DNA from: Clostridia bacterium
GTDB taxonomy: Bacteria; Bacillota; Clostridia; Christensenellales; Aristaeellaceae
Assembly: GCA_017936765.1 (NCBI GenBank)
Contig: JAGBEX010000007.1
Location: 1 to 37,500, forward strand
Length of the DNA stretch: 37,500 nt
Reading direction: 5' to 3'
The notes beneath the pieces were generated by a model. The model was not told where the DNA came from. It searched no databases and saw nothing but the letters and a program-made list of their open reading frames with translations. A program made the translations under genes and the position numbers. Of the stretch, positions 1-6,938 are shown in pieces. The number at the start of each line of letters is the position of its first letter. Position 1 is the first letter of the stretch.

Positions 1-238
1 GAGCGATGCGAGCGTCGCCAGTGGCGACAAAAAGCGAGCTGAGCGAATCAACCGAAACAAGCGAGCTTGCTCGCGCCGATTGAGGTTGCGGATAGGTGGC
101 AGCCGCTTGCGGCTGACGGAAGGAGTGGTTCTGCCGCTTGTCTCAACGCCTGACTTACTTTCGCACCTGTAGGGGCGATCTGCGATCGCCCGCCCGCCGC
201 ACAAACGCATAGCAACAAGGAAATGCACCCCGCCGCAC
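1..238. other. intergenic region rich in hairpins, no gene
   Basis: No convincing coding sequence is seen. The stretch holds several short inverted repeats: GTCGCC/GGCGAC (14-28), GCGAG/CTCGC around a CTTG loop (61-74; CAAG when read on the minus strand), AGCCGC/GCGGCT (101-114) and GGGCGATC/GATCGCCC (172-190). It contains one copy of a 54-nt dispersed repeat at 95-148. It lies downstream of the minus-strand dipeptidase gene, beyond that gene's terminator. Confidence 0.6.
95..148 (+). repeat. dispersed repeat family 3, copy 1
   Basis: This 54-nt stretch recurs at 18038-18091 with only four base differences. It contains a short hairpin (AGCCGC/GCGGCT) followed by an unpaired conserved part with GACGGAAGGAGTGG. 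Both copies lie between genes. The function is unknown. It resembles the short dispersed extragenic repeats common in gut Clostridia, a comparison made from general knowledge. Confidence 0.75.
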
Positions 239-270
239 AAAAAAGGAACGCTCATCTTTCCGAGCGTTCC
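239..270 (-). terminator. intrinsic terminator of the dipeptidase gene
   Basis: A perfect 9-bp stem (245-253 with 262-270, GGAACGCTC/GAGCGTTCC) is followed on the minus strand by six T residues (positions 244-239). It lies 18 nt after the dipeptidase stop codon. Confidence 0.85.
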
Positions 271-287
271 TCTTTGCTTATCTGTAC

Positions 288-1652
288 TTATTCCGCGCAC
301 AGCCGCAGCAGCGCGTTGGCGTATACCTTCGCAGACTTCATCAGCCCATCAATGCTGGCGTACTCGTCGGCCTGGTGCGCCAGATCCTCGTCATCGGGGA
401 AGGCCGCGCCGAAGGCTACGCCCTGCTCCAGCACCTTGGCGTAGGTGCCGCCACCGGTGGCGGTGGGGTAGGCGGGGAGGCCAGTCTCTTCGTGATAGGC
501 GGCCAGCAGCTGGCTCACCAGCTCGCTTTCGGCGGGAACATGGTGGGGTTCCTTCTTTTCCACATGGAGGAAGGTGAAGCCCGGCAGGGCAGCGCGGGCG
601 CTTTGCTCCAGCGCATCCAGGTCGGCGGTCACCGGCACGCGCATATCCAGCGAGGCGGTGATGCTGCCGTTCTCCAGGTGCAGGATGCCCATGTTGCAGG
701 TCAGCGCGCCGGAGACCTCGTCCGCGCAGGCGCAGCCCAGGGAGGCACCGTTGCTCTCCATGCCCACGGCGTTGGCCAGGGTGAGGAACGCGCCCTCCGC
801 GCCCAGTTCCTTCAGGAGCAGCAGCATCATGCCAATGGCGTTGCGGCGGCCTTCGGGGTAAGCGGAATGGCCGGGGATGCCCTCGGCGGTGACCCACACG
901 CCATCAGCGGTGACCTCGGCGGTGTAGGGCAGGGAAGTCTTGGCGGTATAGGCAGCCACCTGCTCGGCCAGATCAATGCCACCAGCAAGCAGCGCCTTGC
1001 ATTCGCCGGGGATCACGTTCACGCGCTCGCCCGTCCACAGCTGCTTCACCTGCAGGCCGCCTTCGGCCACAGGCGCAGTAATGAAGGCATGGAGCATGGC
1101 CTTCTCCGTGTTGATGATGGGGAAGGAGGCGTCGGGGGAGAAGCCCACCTTGGGCATATCGGCGTGGGTGGCGTAGTAGGCCATGTCCTCCCAGCCGCTT
1201 TCCTCGTCGCAGCCCAGGATCATGCGGATGGACTTCTTCAGCGGCACGCCCGCCTCCTTGATGGCGCGCATGGCATACAGCGCCGCCAGGGAGGGACCCT
1301 TGTCGTCAATGGCGCCGCGGCCGATGATCTTGTCGCCTTCGATCACCGCGGTAAACGGCGGGGTCTGCCAGCCATCACCGGCAGGCACCACGTCCAGGTG
1401 TCCCAGCACGGCCACGGCCTCCGGGGCATCGCCCAGGGTCAGGTCGCAGGCATAGCCGTCAAAGTCCCGCACAGCAAAGCCCATGGCGCTGGCATCGGCC
1501 ATGGCCACATCCAGCATCCGGCGCACCTCGGCGCCAAAGGGCGCGCCGGGGGCGGGGGTGGATTTCACGGAGGGGATCTCGATCCAGCGGGAGAGGGTGG
1601 CGATGAGGTCGGAGCGGTAGGAGTCGATCAACAGGGAAATCTGCTTGTTCAT
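288..1652 (-). CDS. pepV: M20 family dipeptidase, PepV/Sapep type
   Basis: A cytoplasmic zinc aminopeptidase of the M20 family, expected to split dipeptides and similar short peptides so that the amino acids can be reused. The protein has 454 residues, close to the usual PepV length of about 460-470. Metal-site motifs appear in the expected order: HLDVVPAG (His85), GRGAIDDKGP (Asp117), CDEESGW (Glu150/151), FSPDA (Asp174) and LAHQADE near the C-terminus. The lid domain lies between residues 180 and 300. The start ATG follows TGGAGG at 8-nt spacing. No clear promoter is seen just upstream. The gene may be read with the small minus-strand gene at 1906-2196 across a hairpin-rich spacer. The family call is secure; the exact peptide substrate is not visible. 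Confidence 0.93.
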   Translation of the reverse strand: MNKQISLLIDSYRSDLIATLSRWIEIPSVKSTPAPGAPFGAEVRRMLDVAMADASAMGFAVRDFDGYACDLTLGDAPEAVAVLGHLDVVPAGDGWQTPPFTAVIEGDKIIGRGAIDDKGPSLAALYAMRAIKEAGVPLKKSIRMILGCDEESGWEDMAYYATHADMPKVGFSPDASFPIINTEKAMLHAFITAPVAEGGLQVKQLWTGERVNVIPGECKALLAGGIDLAEQVAAYTAKTSLPYTAEVTADGVWVTAEGIPGHSAYPEGRRNAIGMMLLLLKELGAEGAFLTLANAVGMESNGASLGCACADEVSGALTCNMGILHLENGSITASLDMRVPVTADLDALEQSARAALPGFTFLHVEKKEPHHVPAESELVSQLLAAYHEETGLPAYPTATGGGTYAKVLEQGVAFGAAFPDDEDLAHQADEYASIDGLMKSAKVYANALLRLCAE

Positions 1653-1666
1653 AGAGCCTCCAGAAA

Positions 1667-1712
1667 ATGAAAATGAATAATGAATGATGAATAATGAAGA
1701 ATGAATAATGGA
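1667..1712 (-). repeat. degenerate ATTATTC/ATTCATT simple repeat
   Basis: On the minus strand this spacer is a run of irregular ATTATTCATT-like units just upstream of the dipeptidase ribosome binding site. It is very AT-rich in a GC-rich region. It encodes nothing and may simply be a slippage-prone tract. An effect on translation initiation is possible but not shown. Confidence 0.6.
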
Positions 1713-1802
1713 GTGTGTGGGCGGCGGGCGAGTGCCGCTGTCACCGCGTCGCGGAGCGCCCGTTGCGCTCCGTGACCCCTGCTCGGAGACCGCCCAGAAG
1801 CA

Positions 1803-1910
1803 CCTCCCGAAAGGGAGTCCAGAGGGCCGAATGGCCCTTTGGTGGAGGAGTCCAGAGGAGGCAAAGCCTCCTCTGGCAGGGGATTCCTAAGGGGACGGAG
1901 TCCCCTTAGG
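1803..1910 (-). repeat. dispersed hairpin-array repeat family 1, copy A
   Basis: Read on the minus strand this holds four consecutive hairpins: CCTAAGGGGA/TCCCCTTAGG (1910-1886), an 11-bp stem CCAGAGGAGGC with an AAA/TTT loop (1876-1852), AAAGGGCC/GGCCCTCT (1840-1821) and CTCCC/GGGAG (1817-1804). The first hairpin contains the TAA stop of the upstream gene. Homologous copies lie at 4963-5015 and 6642-6726, with base changes that keep the stems paired. A further GC-rich hairpin (CGGAGCGC/GCGCTCCG, 1752-1772) follows. Confidence 0.8.
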
Positions 1911-2196
1911 CGTTCCTTGGGTCGGTGGAGCGTTTTTTCTTGGCGTCGGGGTCGATGAATTCGATTTCGAGGCGGTCGAAGTTGACGGAGTCGATGAAGT
2001 CATCGGGGAGAAAGCGGGTTTGGCCGAACTCGTCCCACTCGCGCTGGTTTTTGTCCAGCCAGAGGGGGCGGGAGATATCCAGCTTATGGCAGGCCTCGGC
2101 CAGGGCGTCCTGGGGATCGTCCCGGAGGCAGGGTTCGGTGATCTGCTTATCCATGCGCTGGTGGCGGATGGTGCGCACCCAGAGGGCAGTAGCCAC
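1906..2196 (-). CDS. small conserved protein of unknown function
   Basis: A 96-residue acidic protein with no signal peptide or membrane segment. I recognise it only as the sort of uncharacterised small protein seen in Clostridia and assign no function. The C-terminal half carries the recognisable stretch RPLWLDKNQREWDEFG followed by a FIDSVNFDRLEIEFID segment, suggesting a small alpha/beta fold. The start is taken as GTG because CGAGGT lies 7 nt upstream; an internal ATG at codon 15 is the alternative. A promoter with a 17-bp spacer lies at 2243-2271. The TAA stop is embedded in the first hairpin of a dispersed repeat, so the last part of the message is strongly structured. The gene lies upstream of the dipeptidase and could be co-transcribed with it. 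Confidence 0.72.
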   Translation of the reverse strand: MATALWVRTIRHQRMDKQITEPCLRDDPQDALAEACHKLDISRPLWLDKNQREWDEFGQTRFLPDDFIDSVNFDRLEIEFIDPDAKKKRSTDPRNA

Positions 2197-2242
2197 GGTG
2201 TGTACCTCGTTTTTCTATGGATTGCGGCAAGCCGCTGGGGTC

Positions 2243-2271
2243 ATTATGCCACGAAATCCCGCCGGATGCAA
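2243..2271 (-). promoter_or_regulatory. sigma-A-like promoter for the small minus-strand gene
   Basis: On the minus strand TTGCAT (2271-2266), 17 bp and CATAAT (2248-2243). It predicts a leader of about 40 nt before the GTG start at 2196. Confidence 0.55.
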
Positions 2272-2422
2272 GATGGAAAGTGCGCTGCGCAGCGAAAACC
2301 GGTTTTCGGTTACCAAAAAACACAAAGGGAAAAGCCAAAATGGAAAAATGAGAAAATGTAAGGGTTTGCCGGATGGTGATGGTCAAAAATGCGCATTATT
2401 TAAGCGTTTTTTAAACGAAAGT

Positions 2423-2462
2423 TGCGAAAGCGTTTGCACTTGCAGGAAGAATGTGTTATACT
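2423..2462 (+). promoter_or_regulatory. promoter of the cellobiose phosphorylase gene with overlapping palindromic operator
   Basis: TTGCAC (2434-2439), a 17-bp spacer and TATACT (2457-2462) form a good sigma-A promoter. The imperfect palindrome TGCGAAAGCGTTTGCA (2423-2438) overlaps the -35 box and has the central CG and A/T-rich arms typical of LacI-family and CcpA (cre) sites. Binding there should block polymerase. A second inverted repeat, CGTTT/AAACG, sits at 2404-2417. Confidence 0.75.
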
Positions 2463-2517
2463 ACGTTTTAGATAAAATAACCGTGGTGCAACTTGCACGC
2501 GGATGGAGGAATAACGC

Positions 2518-4962
2518 ATGAAGTACGGCCATTTCGACGACAAAGCCCGTGAATATGTCATTGAAACGCCCCGGACGCCCTATCCCTGGATCAACTATCT
2601 GGGCTGTGAACAGTTCTTCGGCATCATCAGCAACACGGCTGGTGGCTACTGCTTCTATCGCGACGCCCGCCTGCGCCGCGTGACCCGCTATCGCTACAAC
2701 AATATGCCCGTGGACAACGGCGGCCGCTACTTCTATGTGAAGGACGGCGACACCGTGTGGAATCCCGGCTGGAAGCCTGTGAAGACCGAGCTGGACGAGT
2801 ACACCTGCCGCCATGGCATGGGCTACACCGTGATCACCGGCAAGAAGAACGGCCTGACCGCCAGCCAGCTGAGCTTTGTGCCTATGGGCGTGAACGCCGA
2901 GGTGCATCAGATCACCCTGACCAACGACAGCGCCGCCGCCAAGGACGTGATCCTCACCTCCTTTGTGGAATTCTGCCTGTGGGATGCCTCTGACGATATG
3001 CTGAACTTCCAGCGCAACTTCTCCACCGGCGAAGTTGAGGTCGAGGATGGCGTGATCTACCACAAGACCGAGTACCGCGAGCGCCGCAATCATTATGCCT
3101 TCTACACCGTGAACACCCCCATCGACGGTTTTGATACCGACATGGAGACCTTCCTGGGCATGTACAACGGTTTCGACGCTCCCCAGTCCGTCATGACCGG
3201 CAAGATGGGCAACTCCGTGGCTTCCGGCTGGCAGCCCATGGCTTCCCACCAGATCAAGGTGCATCTGGAAGCTGGCGAAAGCAAGAAGTACAACTTCGTG
3301 CTGGGCTATGTGGAAGTGCCTGTGGAAGAGAAGTGGGCCGCCCCCGGCATCATCAACAAGGCTCCTGCCAAGGCCATGATCGCCGAGCTGACCACCGACG
3401 AGCAGATCCAGGCCAAGTTCGACGCCCTGAAGGCCCATTGGGATAACCTGCTGAGCGCCTACACCCTCACCACCGATGATGAGAAGCTGGGCCGCATGGT
3501 GAACATCTGGAATCCCTACCAGTGCATGGTCACCTTCAACATGAGCCGTTCCACCTCCATGTTCGAGAGCGGCGTTGGCCGTGGCATGGGCTTCCGCGAT
3601 TCCTCTCAGGACCTGCTGGGCTTTGTGCATCAGATCCCCGAGCGCGCCCGCGAGCGCATTCTGGACATCGCTGCCACCCAGTTCCGTGACGGCGGCTGCT
3701 ACCATCAGTATCAGCCCCTGACCAAGAAGGGCAACAACGACATCGGCGGCGGCTTCAACGACGATCCGCTGTGGCTGATCGCTGGCACCGCTGCCTACAT
3801 CAAGGAGACCGGTGACTTCGGCATCCTGGATGAGGCTACCCCCTACGACTGCAACCCCGCTGACTGCGGCACCCTGCTGGAGCATCTGGAAAACAGCTTC
3901 TATCACGTTGTGAACAACAAGGGTCCTCACGGTCTGCCCCTGATCGGCCGCGCCGACTGGAACGACTGCCTGAACCTGAACTGCTTCTCCGACGCCCCTG
4001 GCGAGAGCTTCCAGACCTTCTCCAACCCCAACGCTCCCGACGACCGTGTGGCTGAGTCCGTGCTGATCGCTGGCATGTTCGTGTCCATCGGCCCCGAACT
4101 GGTGGCCATCCTGCGCCGCAAGGGCGAGAATGCCAAGGCTGATGCCTGCCAGGCCGAGATCAACGCCATGAACGACGCCATCCTGACCCACGGCTGGGAC
4201 GGCGAGTGGTTCATCCGCGCCTACGACGCCATGGGCAACAAGGTCGGCTCCAAGGAGTGCGAGGACGGCAAGATCTTCATCGAAAGCCAGGGCTACTGCG
4301 TGATGGCTGGCGTTGGCGTGGAAGACGGCAAGGCCGAGCAGGCCCTGAAGTCCGTTGAGGAATGGCTGGAGACCGAGCATGGTATCGTGCTGCTGCAGCC
4401 CGGCTACAAGGACTATCACCTGGAGCTGGGCGAAGTGTCCTCCTATCCTCCGGGATACAAGGAGAACGCTGGCATCTTCTGCCACAACAACCCCTGGATC
4501 ATCGCTGCTGAGACCGTCGTCGGCCACGGCGACCGCGCCTTCAAGCTCTACAGCAAGATCGCTCCCGCCTACCGCGAGGAGATCAGCGACCTGCACAAGA
4601 TGGAGCCCTACGTCTACAGCCAGATGATCGCCGGCAAGGACGCCAAGAACTTCGGCCAGGCCAAGAACAGCTGGCTCACCGGCACTGCTGCCTGGAACTT
4701 CTATGTCATCAGCAACTACATCCTGGGCATCAAGCCTGACTGGGAGGGCCTGAAGGTTGATCCCTGCATCCCCCACACCTGGGATGGCTACAAGATCAGC
4801 CGCCGCTTCCGTGGCGCCACCTACGACATCACCATCGACAACACGGCCCATGTGTGCCGCGGCGTGAAGGCCGTGACCGTGGATGGCAAGGCCATCGAAG
4901 GCAATGTGCTGCCCACCTTCGGTGATGGCAAGGTCCACGAAGTCAAGGTTGTACTTGGTTAA
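2518..4962 (+). CDS. cbp: cellobiose phosphorylase (GH94)
   Basis: A cytoplasmic enzyme that splits cellobiose with phosphate into glucose 1-phosphate and glucose, saving one ATP per disaccharide. The 814-residue length and the whole-length pattern match GH94 cellobiose phosphorylases: N-terminal beta-sandwich, helical linker, (alpha/alpha)6 barrel and C-terminal jelly roll. Typical blocks are WINYLG near the N-terminus, [31 protein letters not shown] and [10 protein letters not shown]. The last contains the Asp pair 480/483, where the family's general acid lies. There is no signal peptide. The ATG follows GGAGG. The gene stands alone under a promoter overlapped by a LacI/cre-like palindrome, so induction by a sugar or catabolite control is likely. 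The TAA stop is followed directly by a dispersed hairpin repeat. Related GH94 activities (cellodextrin, chitobiose) are less likely. Confidence 0.93.
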   Translation: MKYGHFDDKAREYVIETPRTPYPWINYLGCEQFFGIISNTAGGYCFYRDARLRRVTRYRYNNMPVDNGGRYFYVKDGDTVWNPGWKPVKTELDEYTCRHGMGYTVITGKKNGLTASQLSFVPMGVNAEVHQITLTNDSAAAKDVILTSFVEFCLWDASDDMLNFQRNFSTGEVEVEDGVIYHKTEYRERRNHYAFYTVNTPIDGFDTDMETFLGMYNGFDAPQSVMTGKMGNSVASGWQPMASHQIKVHLEAGESKKYNFVLGYVEVPVEEKWAAPGIINKAPAKAMIAELTTDEQIQAKFDALKAHWDNLLSAYTLTTDDEKLGRMVNIWNPYQCMVTFNMSRSTSMFESGVGRGMGFRDSSQDLLGFVHQIPERARERILDIAATQFRDGGCYHQYQPLTKKGNNDIGGGFNDDPLWLIAGTAAYIKETGDFGILDEATPYDCNPADCGTLLEHLENSFYHVVNNKGPHGLPLIGRADWNDCLNLNCFSDAPGESFQTFSNPNAPDDRVAESVLIAGMFVSIGPELVAILRRKGENAKADACQAEINAMNDAILTHGWDGEWFIRAYDAMGNKVGSKECEDGKIFIESQGYCVMAGVGVEDGKAEQALKSVEEWLETEHGIVLLQPGYKDYHLELGEVSSYPPGYKENAGIFCHNNPWIIAAETVVGHGDRAFKLYSKIAPAYREEISDLHKMEPYVYSQMIAGKDAKNFGQAKNSWLTGTAAWNFYVISNYILGIKPDWEGLKVDPCIPHTWDGYKISRRFRGATYDITIDNTAHVCRGVKAVTVDGKAIEGNVLPTFGDGKVHEVKVVLG

Positions 4963-5015
4963 CCAGGGCGCTGCCCTGGACCCGCCAAAGGGCCTTCGAC
5001 CCTCTGGACTCCCAT
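4963..5015 (+). repeat. dispersed hairpin-array repeat family 1, copy B
   Basis: It begins at the base after the TAA of the phosphorylase gene. Stem CCAGGGC/GCCCTGG with loop GCT (4963-4979) is followed by an imperfect stem CCAAAGGG/CCCTCTGG with a TTCG at its tip (4985-5007) and the shared tail GGACTCCC. The second stem and tail match copy A closely. Copy B lacks the first CCTAAGGGG hairpin. Confidence 0.72.
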
Positions 5016-5071
5016 GCTGCGCTGGAGTTGGTTCCCTGCGGATGAACTGAACGCGCATGAAACATGAAAAT

Positions 5072-5101
5072 AGGGCGGAGAGGGTTCCCTCTCCGCCCTT
5101 T
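5072..5101 (+). terminator. strong hairpin, probable terminator
   Basis: A perfect 13-bp inverted repeat, AGGGCGGAGAGGG (5072-5084) with CCCTCTCCGCCCT (5087-5099), is followed by only three T. It lies between the phosphorylase and methyltransferase genes. The short T-run makes termination efficiency uncertain. Confidence 0.6.
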
Positions 5102-5115
5102 GCGTAGGAGCAGCT

Positions 5116-5895
5116 ATGAAAAACGAATCCCTGACCCTGTTCATCCCCCTTTACGGCAAGGCGCTGATGAGCCGCGAGGGCATCTTCCCCGATGAAACGG
5201 CGGAGCGCATCGTTGACAGCGTGGATTACGACTTCTCCCGGGTGGATCAGACCCGCAAGCTGGCCATCTACATGGCCATGCGTGCCGCCCACTACGACCG
5301 CATGGTGCAGGACTATGCCGCCCGCCACCCGGAGGGCATCATCCTTCAGCTGGGTGTGGGGCTGGACAGCCGGGTGAAACGCGTCCAGGTCAGTCTGCCT
5401 TGGTACGACCTGGACTTCCCTGAGGTCATTGACCTGCGCCGGGCATACTATCCGGAGTCGCAGCAGTATCACCTCATTGCTGCGCCTGCCCTGCCTGCGG
5501 ACTGGCTGGCGGACATTCCCCACCACACCCATGCGCTGATCATCGCCGAGGGGCTGAGCATGTACCTCTCTCAGCAGGATATACGCGACCTGATAGCCGC
5601 CTTCCGCGCTCATTTCACCGAAGCGGAGTTCGTTTTCGATGCCTATTCGCCCCTGGCGGCGAAGATCTCCAAGTGGAAGAACCCTATCAATGCCGTGGAT
5701 GCGAAGATCGACTTCGCCATGGACGACCCGGCGCTGCTGGAGGGCGAGGGGAGCAAGTGCATCCTGAACAGCGATATCATCACCCCGGACATGGTGGCGC
5801 GGCTGCGCGGCAGCGACCGGCTGCGGTTCCGCTTCATGGGCAGGGCGGGGAAGAGCTTCTACCGCATCTTTGGCTATCGTCTGACAAAGATGTGA
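5116..5895 (+). CDS. TcmP/leucine carboxyl methyltransferase-like SAM-dependent O-methyltransferase
   Basis: A 259-residue cytoplasmic class I methyltransferase of the LCM/TcmP family (COG3315). Visible features are the N-terminal helical part with the DQTRKLAIYMAMRAAHYD segment, motif I as ILQLGVGLDSR (about residues 77-87), WYDLDFPEVIDLRR as the acidic loop, and the EGLSMYL block. The TcmP branch acts on small molecules in polyketide-type pathways, but many Clostridia carry stand-alone copies with unknown substrates and no biosynthetic neighbours are present here. The ATG is preceded by GGAG at 5-nt spacing. It lies 15 nt after a strong hairpin, so expression may rely on read-through; no promoter was recognised. 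The family call is firm, the substrate unknown. Confidence 0.85.
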   Translation: MKNESLTLFIPLYGKALMSREGIFPDETAERIVDSVDYDFSRVDQTRKLAIYMAMRAAHYDRMVQDYAARHPEGIILQLGVGLDSRVKRVQVSLPWYDLDFPEVIDLRRAYYPESQQYHLIAAPALPADWLADIPHHTHALIIAEGLSMYLSQQDIRDLIAAFRAHFTEAEFVFDAYSPLAAKISKWKNPINAVDAKIDFAMDDPALLEGEGSKCILNSDIITPDMVARLRGSDRLRFRFMGRAGKSFYRIFGYRLTKM

Positions 5896-5941
5896 CAAAC
5901 GGAAAAAATTTTCTCAAAAAGAACATTTTCTTAGCAGGAGG

Positions 5942-5970
5942 TTTCACTCACCACGTCGAATGGGTATAAT
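5942..5970 (+). promoter_or_regulatory. candidate promoter of the HPF leader RNA
   Basis: A perfect TATAAT (5965-5970) lies 17 bp after a poor -35 (TTTCAC, 5942-5947). A perfect 9-bp inverted repeat, CACCACGTC (5949-5957) and GACGTGGTG (5998-6006), brackets the -10 box. If those arms pair in RNA, the TATAAT would lie inside the transcript and the true promoter would be further upstream. Confidence 0.5.
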
Positions 5971-6068
5971 ACAGACACCAGATCATCAGAAAGAGAGGAC
6001 GTGGTGCCAGTGGCACAAACTGATCAGCGGAGGCAGCCGAGACAGTAACCGGCCTGCGTCCGCTTTTT
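5949..6068 (+). ncRNA. structured RNA upstream of hpf, probable raiA-class RNA, with its own terminator
   Basis: Dense base-pairing potential fills this spacer: the 9-bp arms 5949-5957/5998-6006, GTGCC/GGCAC (6004-6016), GATCA/TGATC (5981-5985 with 6021-6025, which would cross the first helix as a pseudoknot), and a long GC stem 6027-6038/6051-6063 followed by five T. That last hairpin is a good intrinsic terminator 33 nt before the hpf start codon. A structured RNA class named raiA is known from memory to lie upstream of raiA/hpf genes in Bacillota and Actinomycetota. Position and compact fold fit, but I could not compare with the consensus. Confidence 0.55.
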
Positions 6069-6100
6069 GTCATCCTATCCCGGAAAGGAGCTTATGATTT

Positions 6101-6646
6101 ATGAAGATGACGATCAACGCCCGCAACATGGTTATCACCCCCGCCGTGACCAAGCGCATCGAGAAAAAGACCGCCAAGATGGAGCGCTACCTCCTGCCCG
6201 AGACTGAAGTGCAGGTCAAAATGCAGAAGGGCAAGAAGGATCAGCGCATTGTTGAGATCACCGTTCCCATGGGGAACAACGTGATCCTCCGCAGCGAAGC
6301 TGTCGCTGACGATAACAACCTCTTCCTGGCCATCGATCAGGCGCTGGCCAAGATCGAACGCCAGATCCACCGCCACCGCACCAAGCTGGGCAAGCGCCTC
6401 CGCGAGGACGCCTTCGTACCCGAAGTACCCGAATATATCGACGAAGAACCGGCCGAAGAAAACGCCCCCAAGATCGTCCGCCACAAGACCTTCCCTGTTC
6501 GCCCCATGTCCGTGGAGGACGCCGCCATCCAGATGGAACTCCTGGGTCACGATTTCTTCGCCTTTGTGAATATCGAGACCGAGCGCACCAACATCCTCTA
6601 CCTCCGCAAAGACGGTGACCTGGGTCTCCTGGAACCCGAGGCCTAA
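6101..6646 (+). CDS. hpf: ribosome hibernation promoting factor, long form
   Basis: A 181-residue protein of the long HPF type. It binds the 30S subunit between A and P sites in starved cells and, through its C-terminal domain, dimerises 70S ribosomes into inactive 100S particles. Residues 1-100 form the S30AE/RaiA domain (KMTINARN start, basic helix HRHRTKLGKRL). An acidic linker follows, and residues about 125-181 form the dimerisation domain with VRHKTFPVRPMSVEDA and GHDFFAFVN. AAAGGAG lies 10 nt before the chosen ATG. The gene is preceded by a structured RNA that ends in a terminator, so translation of hpf depends on read-through or an unseen promoter. Its TAA stop sits inside the first hairpin of a dispersed repeat. 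Confidence 0.95.
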   Translation: MKMTINARNMVITPAVTKRIEKKTAKMERYLLPETEVQVKMQKGKKDQRIVEITVPMGNNVILRSEAVADDNNLFLAIDQALAKIERQIHRHRTKLGKRLREDAFVPEVPEYIDEEPAEENAPKIVRHKTFPVRPMSVEDAAIQMELLGHDFFAFVNIETERTNILYLRKDGDLGLLEPEA

Positions 6647-6726
6647 GGGGATTTCATCCCCTTAGGGATCCCCTGACCAGAGGGCGCTGCCCTCTGGACT
6701 CCCGCGAAGGGTCTTCGACCCTTTCG
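6642..6726 (+). repeat. dispersed hairpin-array repeat family 1, copy C
   Basis: Three hairpins follow one another: an 11-bp perfect stem CCTAAGGGGAT/ATCCCCTTAGG with loop TTC (6642-6666), CCAGAGGGC/GCCCTCTGG with loop GCT (6677-6697), and CGAAGGGTC/GACCCTTTCG with loop TTC (6705-6726). The hpf stop codon TAA (6644-6646) is part of the first stem. The layout and linker GGACTCC match copy A on the minus strand. Confidence 0.82.
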
Positions 6727-6782
6727 AAACCCTTCTTTAGTGAGTGAGAGGTTTGGGAGGAAAGTGACATAGCGTTATTGGA

Positions 6783-6811
6783 GCACCGCGGGATGGGCTG
6801 CGGTGCTTTTT
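6783..6811 (+). terminator. intrinsic terminator after hpf
   Basis: Stem GCACCGC/GCGGTGC (6783-6789 with 6800-6806) is followed by five T. It lies beyond the repeat array that follows hpf, which suggests the array itself is transcribed. Confidence 0.8.
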
Positions 6812-6840
6812 GCATATGTGGCAGAATAGTGGGCAATTTT

Positions 6841-6891
6841 TGCAATTGTTTTGGAAGCACGGTTGAAATAATGCAATTGTTGGTATATACT
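6841..6891 (+). promoter_or_regulatory. promoter and direct-repeat operator of the xylanase operon
   Basis: TTGAAA (6863-6868), 17 bp and TATACT (6886-6891) form a promoter. The decamer TGCAATTGTT occurs twice, at 6841-6850 and 6872-6881, exactly 31 bp apart, about three helical turns. Direct repeats on one helix face are typical of AraC-family sites, and an AraC-family gene is the third gene of this operon. The second copy lies between -35 and -10. Confidence 0.7.
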
Positions 6892-6938
6892 GGGAGCAAG
6901 GTAAACCTATGATTGGGTGTGGATAAGGAGGAAGACAA

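Noticed and set aside
2461..5898. A very long open frame (over 1100 codons) antisense to cellobiose phosphorylase and the methyltransferase
   Set aside because: Its translation is Ala/Gly/Val/His-rich with no domain, and it mirrors the GC-rich codon use of the real genes. The sense frames are clear family members.
6094..6207. An alternative out-of-frame ATG 7 nt before the hpf start
   Set aside because: It lies just 3 nt from the ribosome binding site, and its frame ends after 37 codons with no family match.
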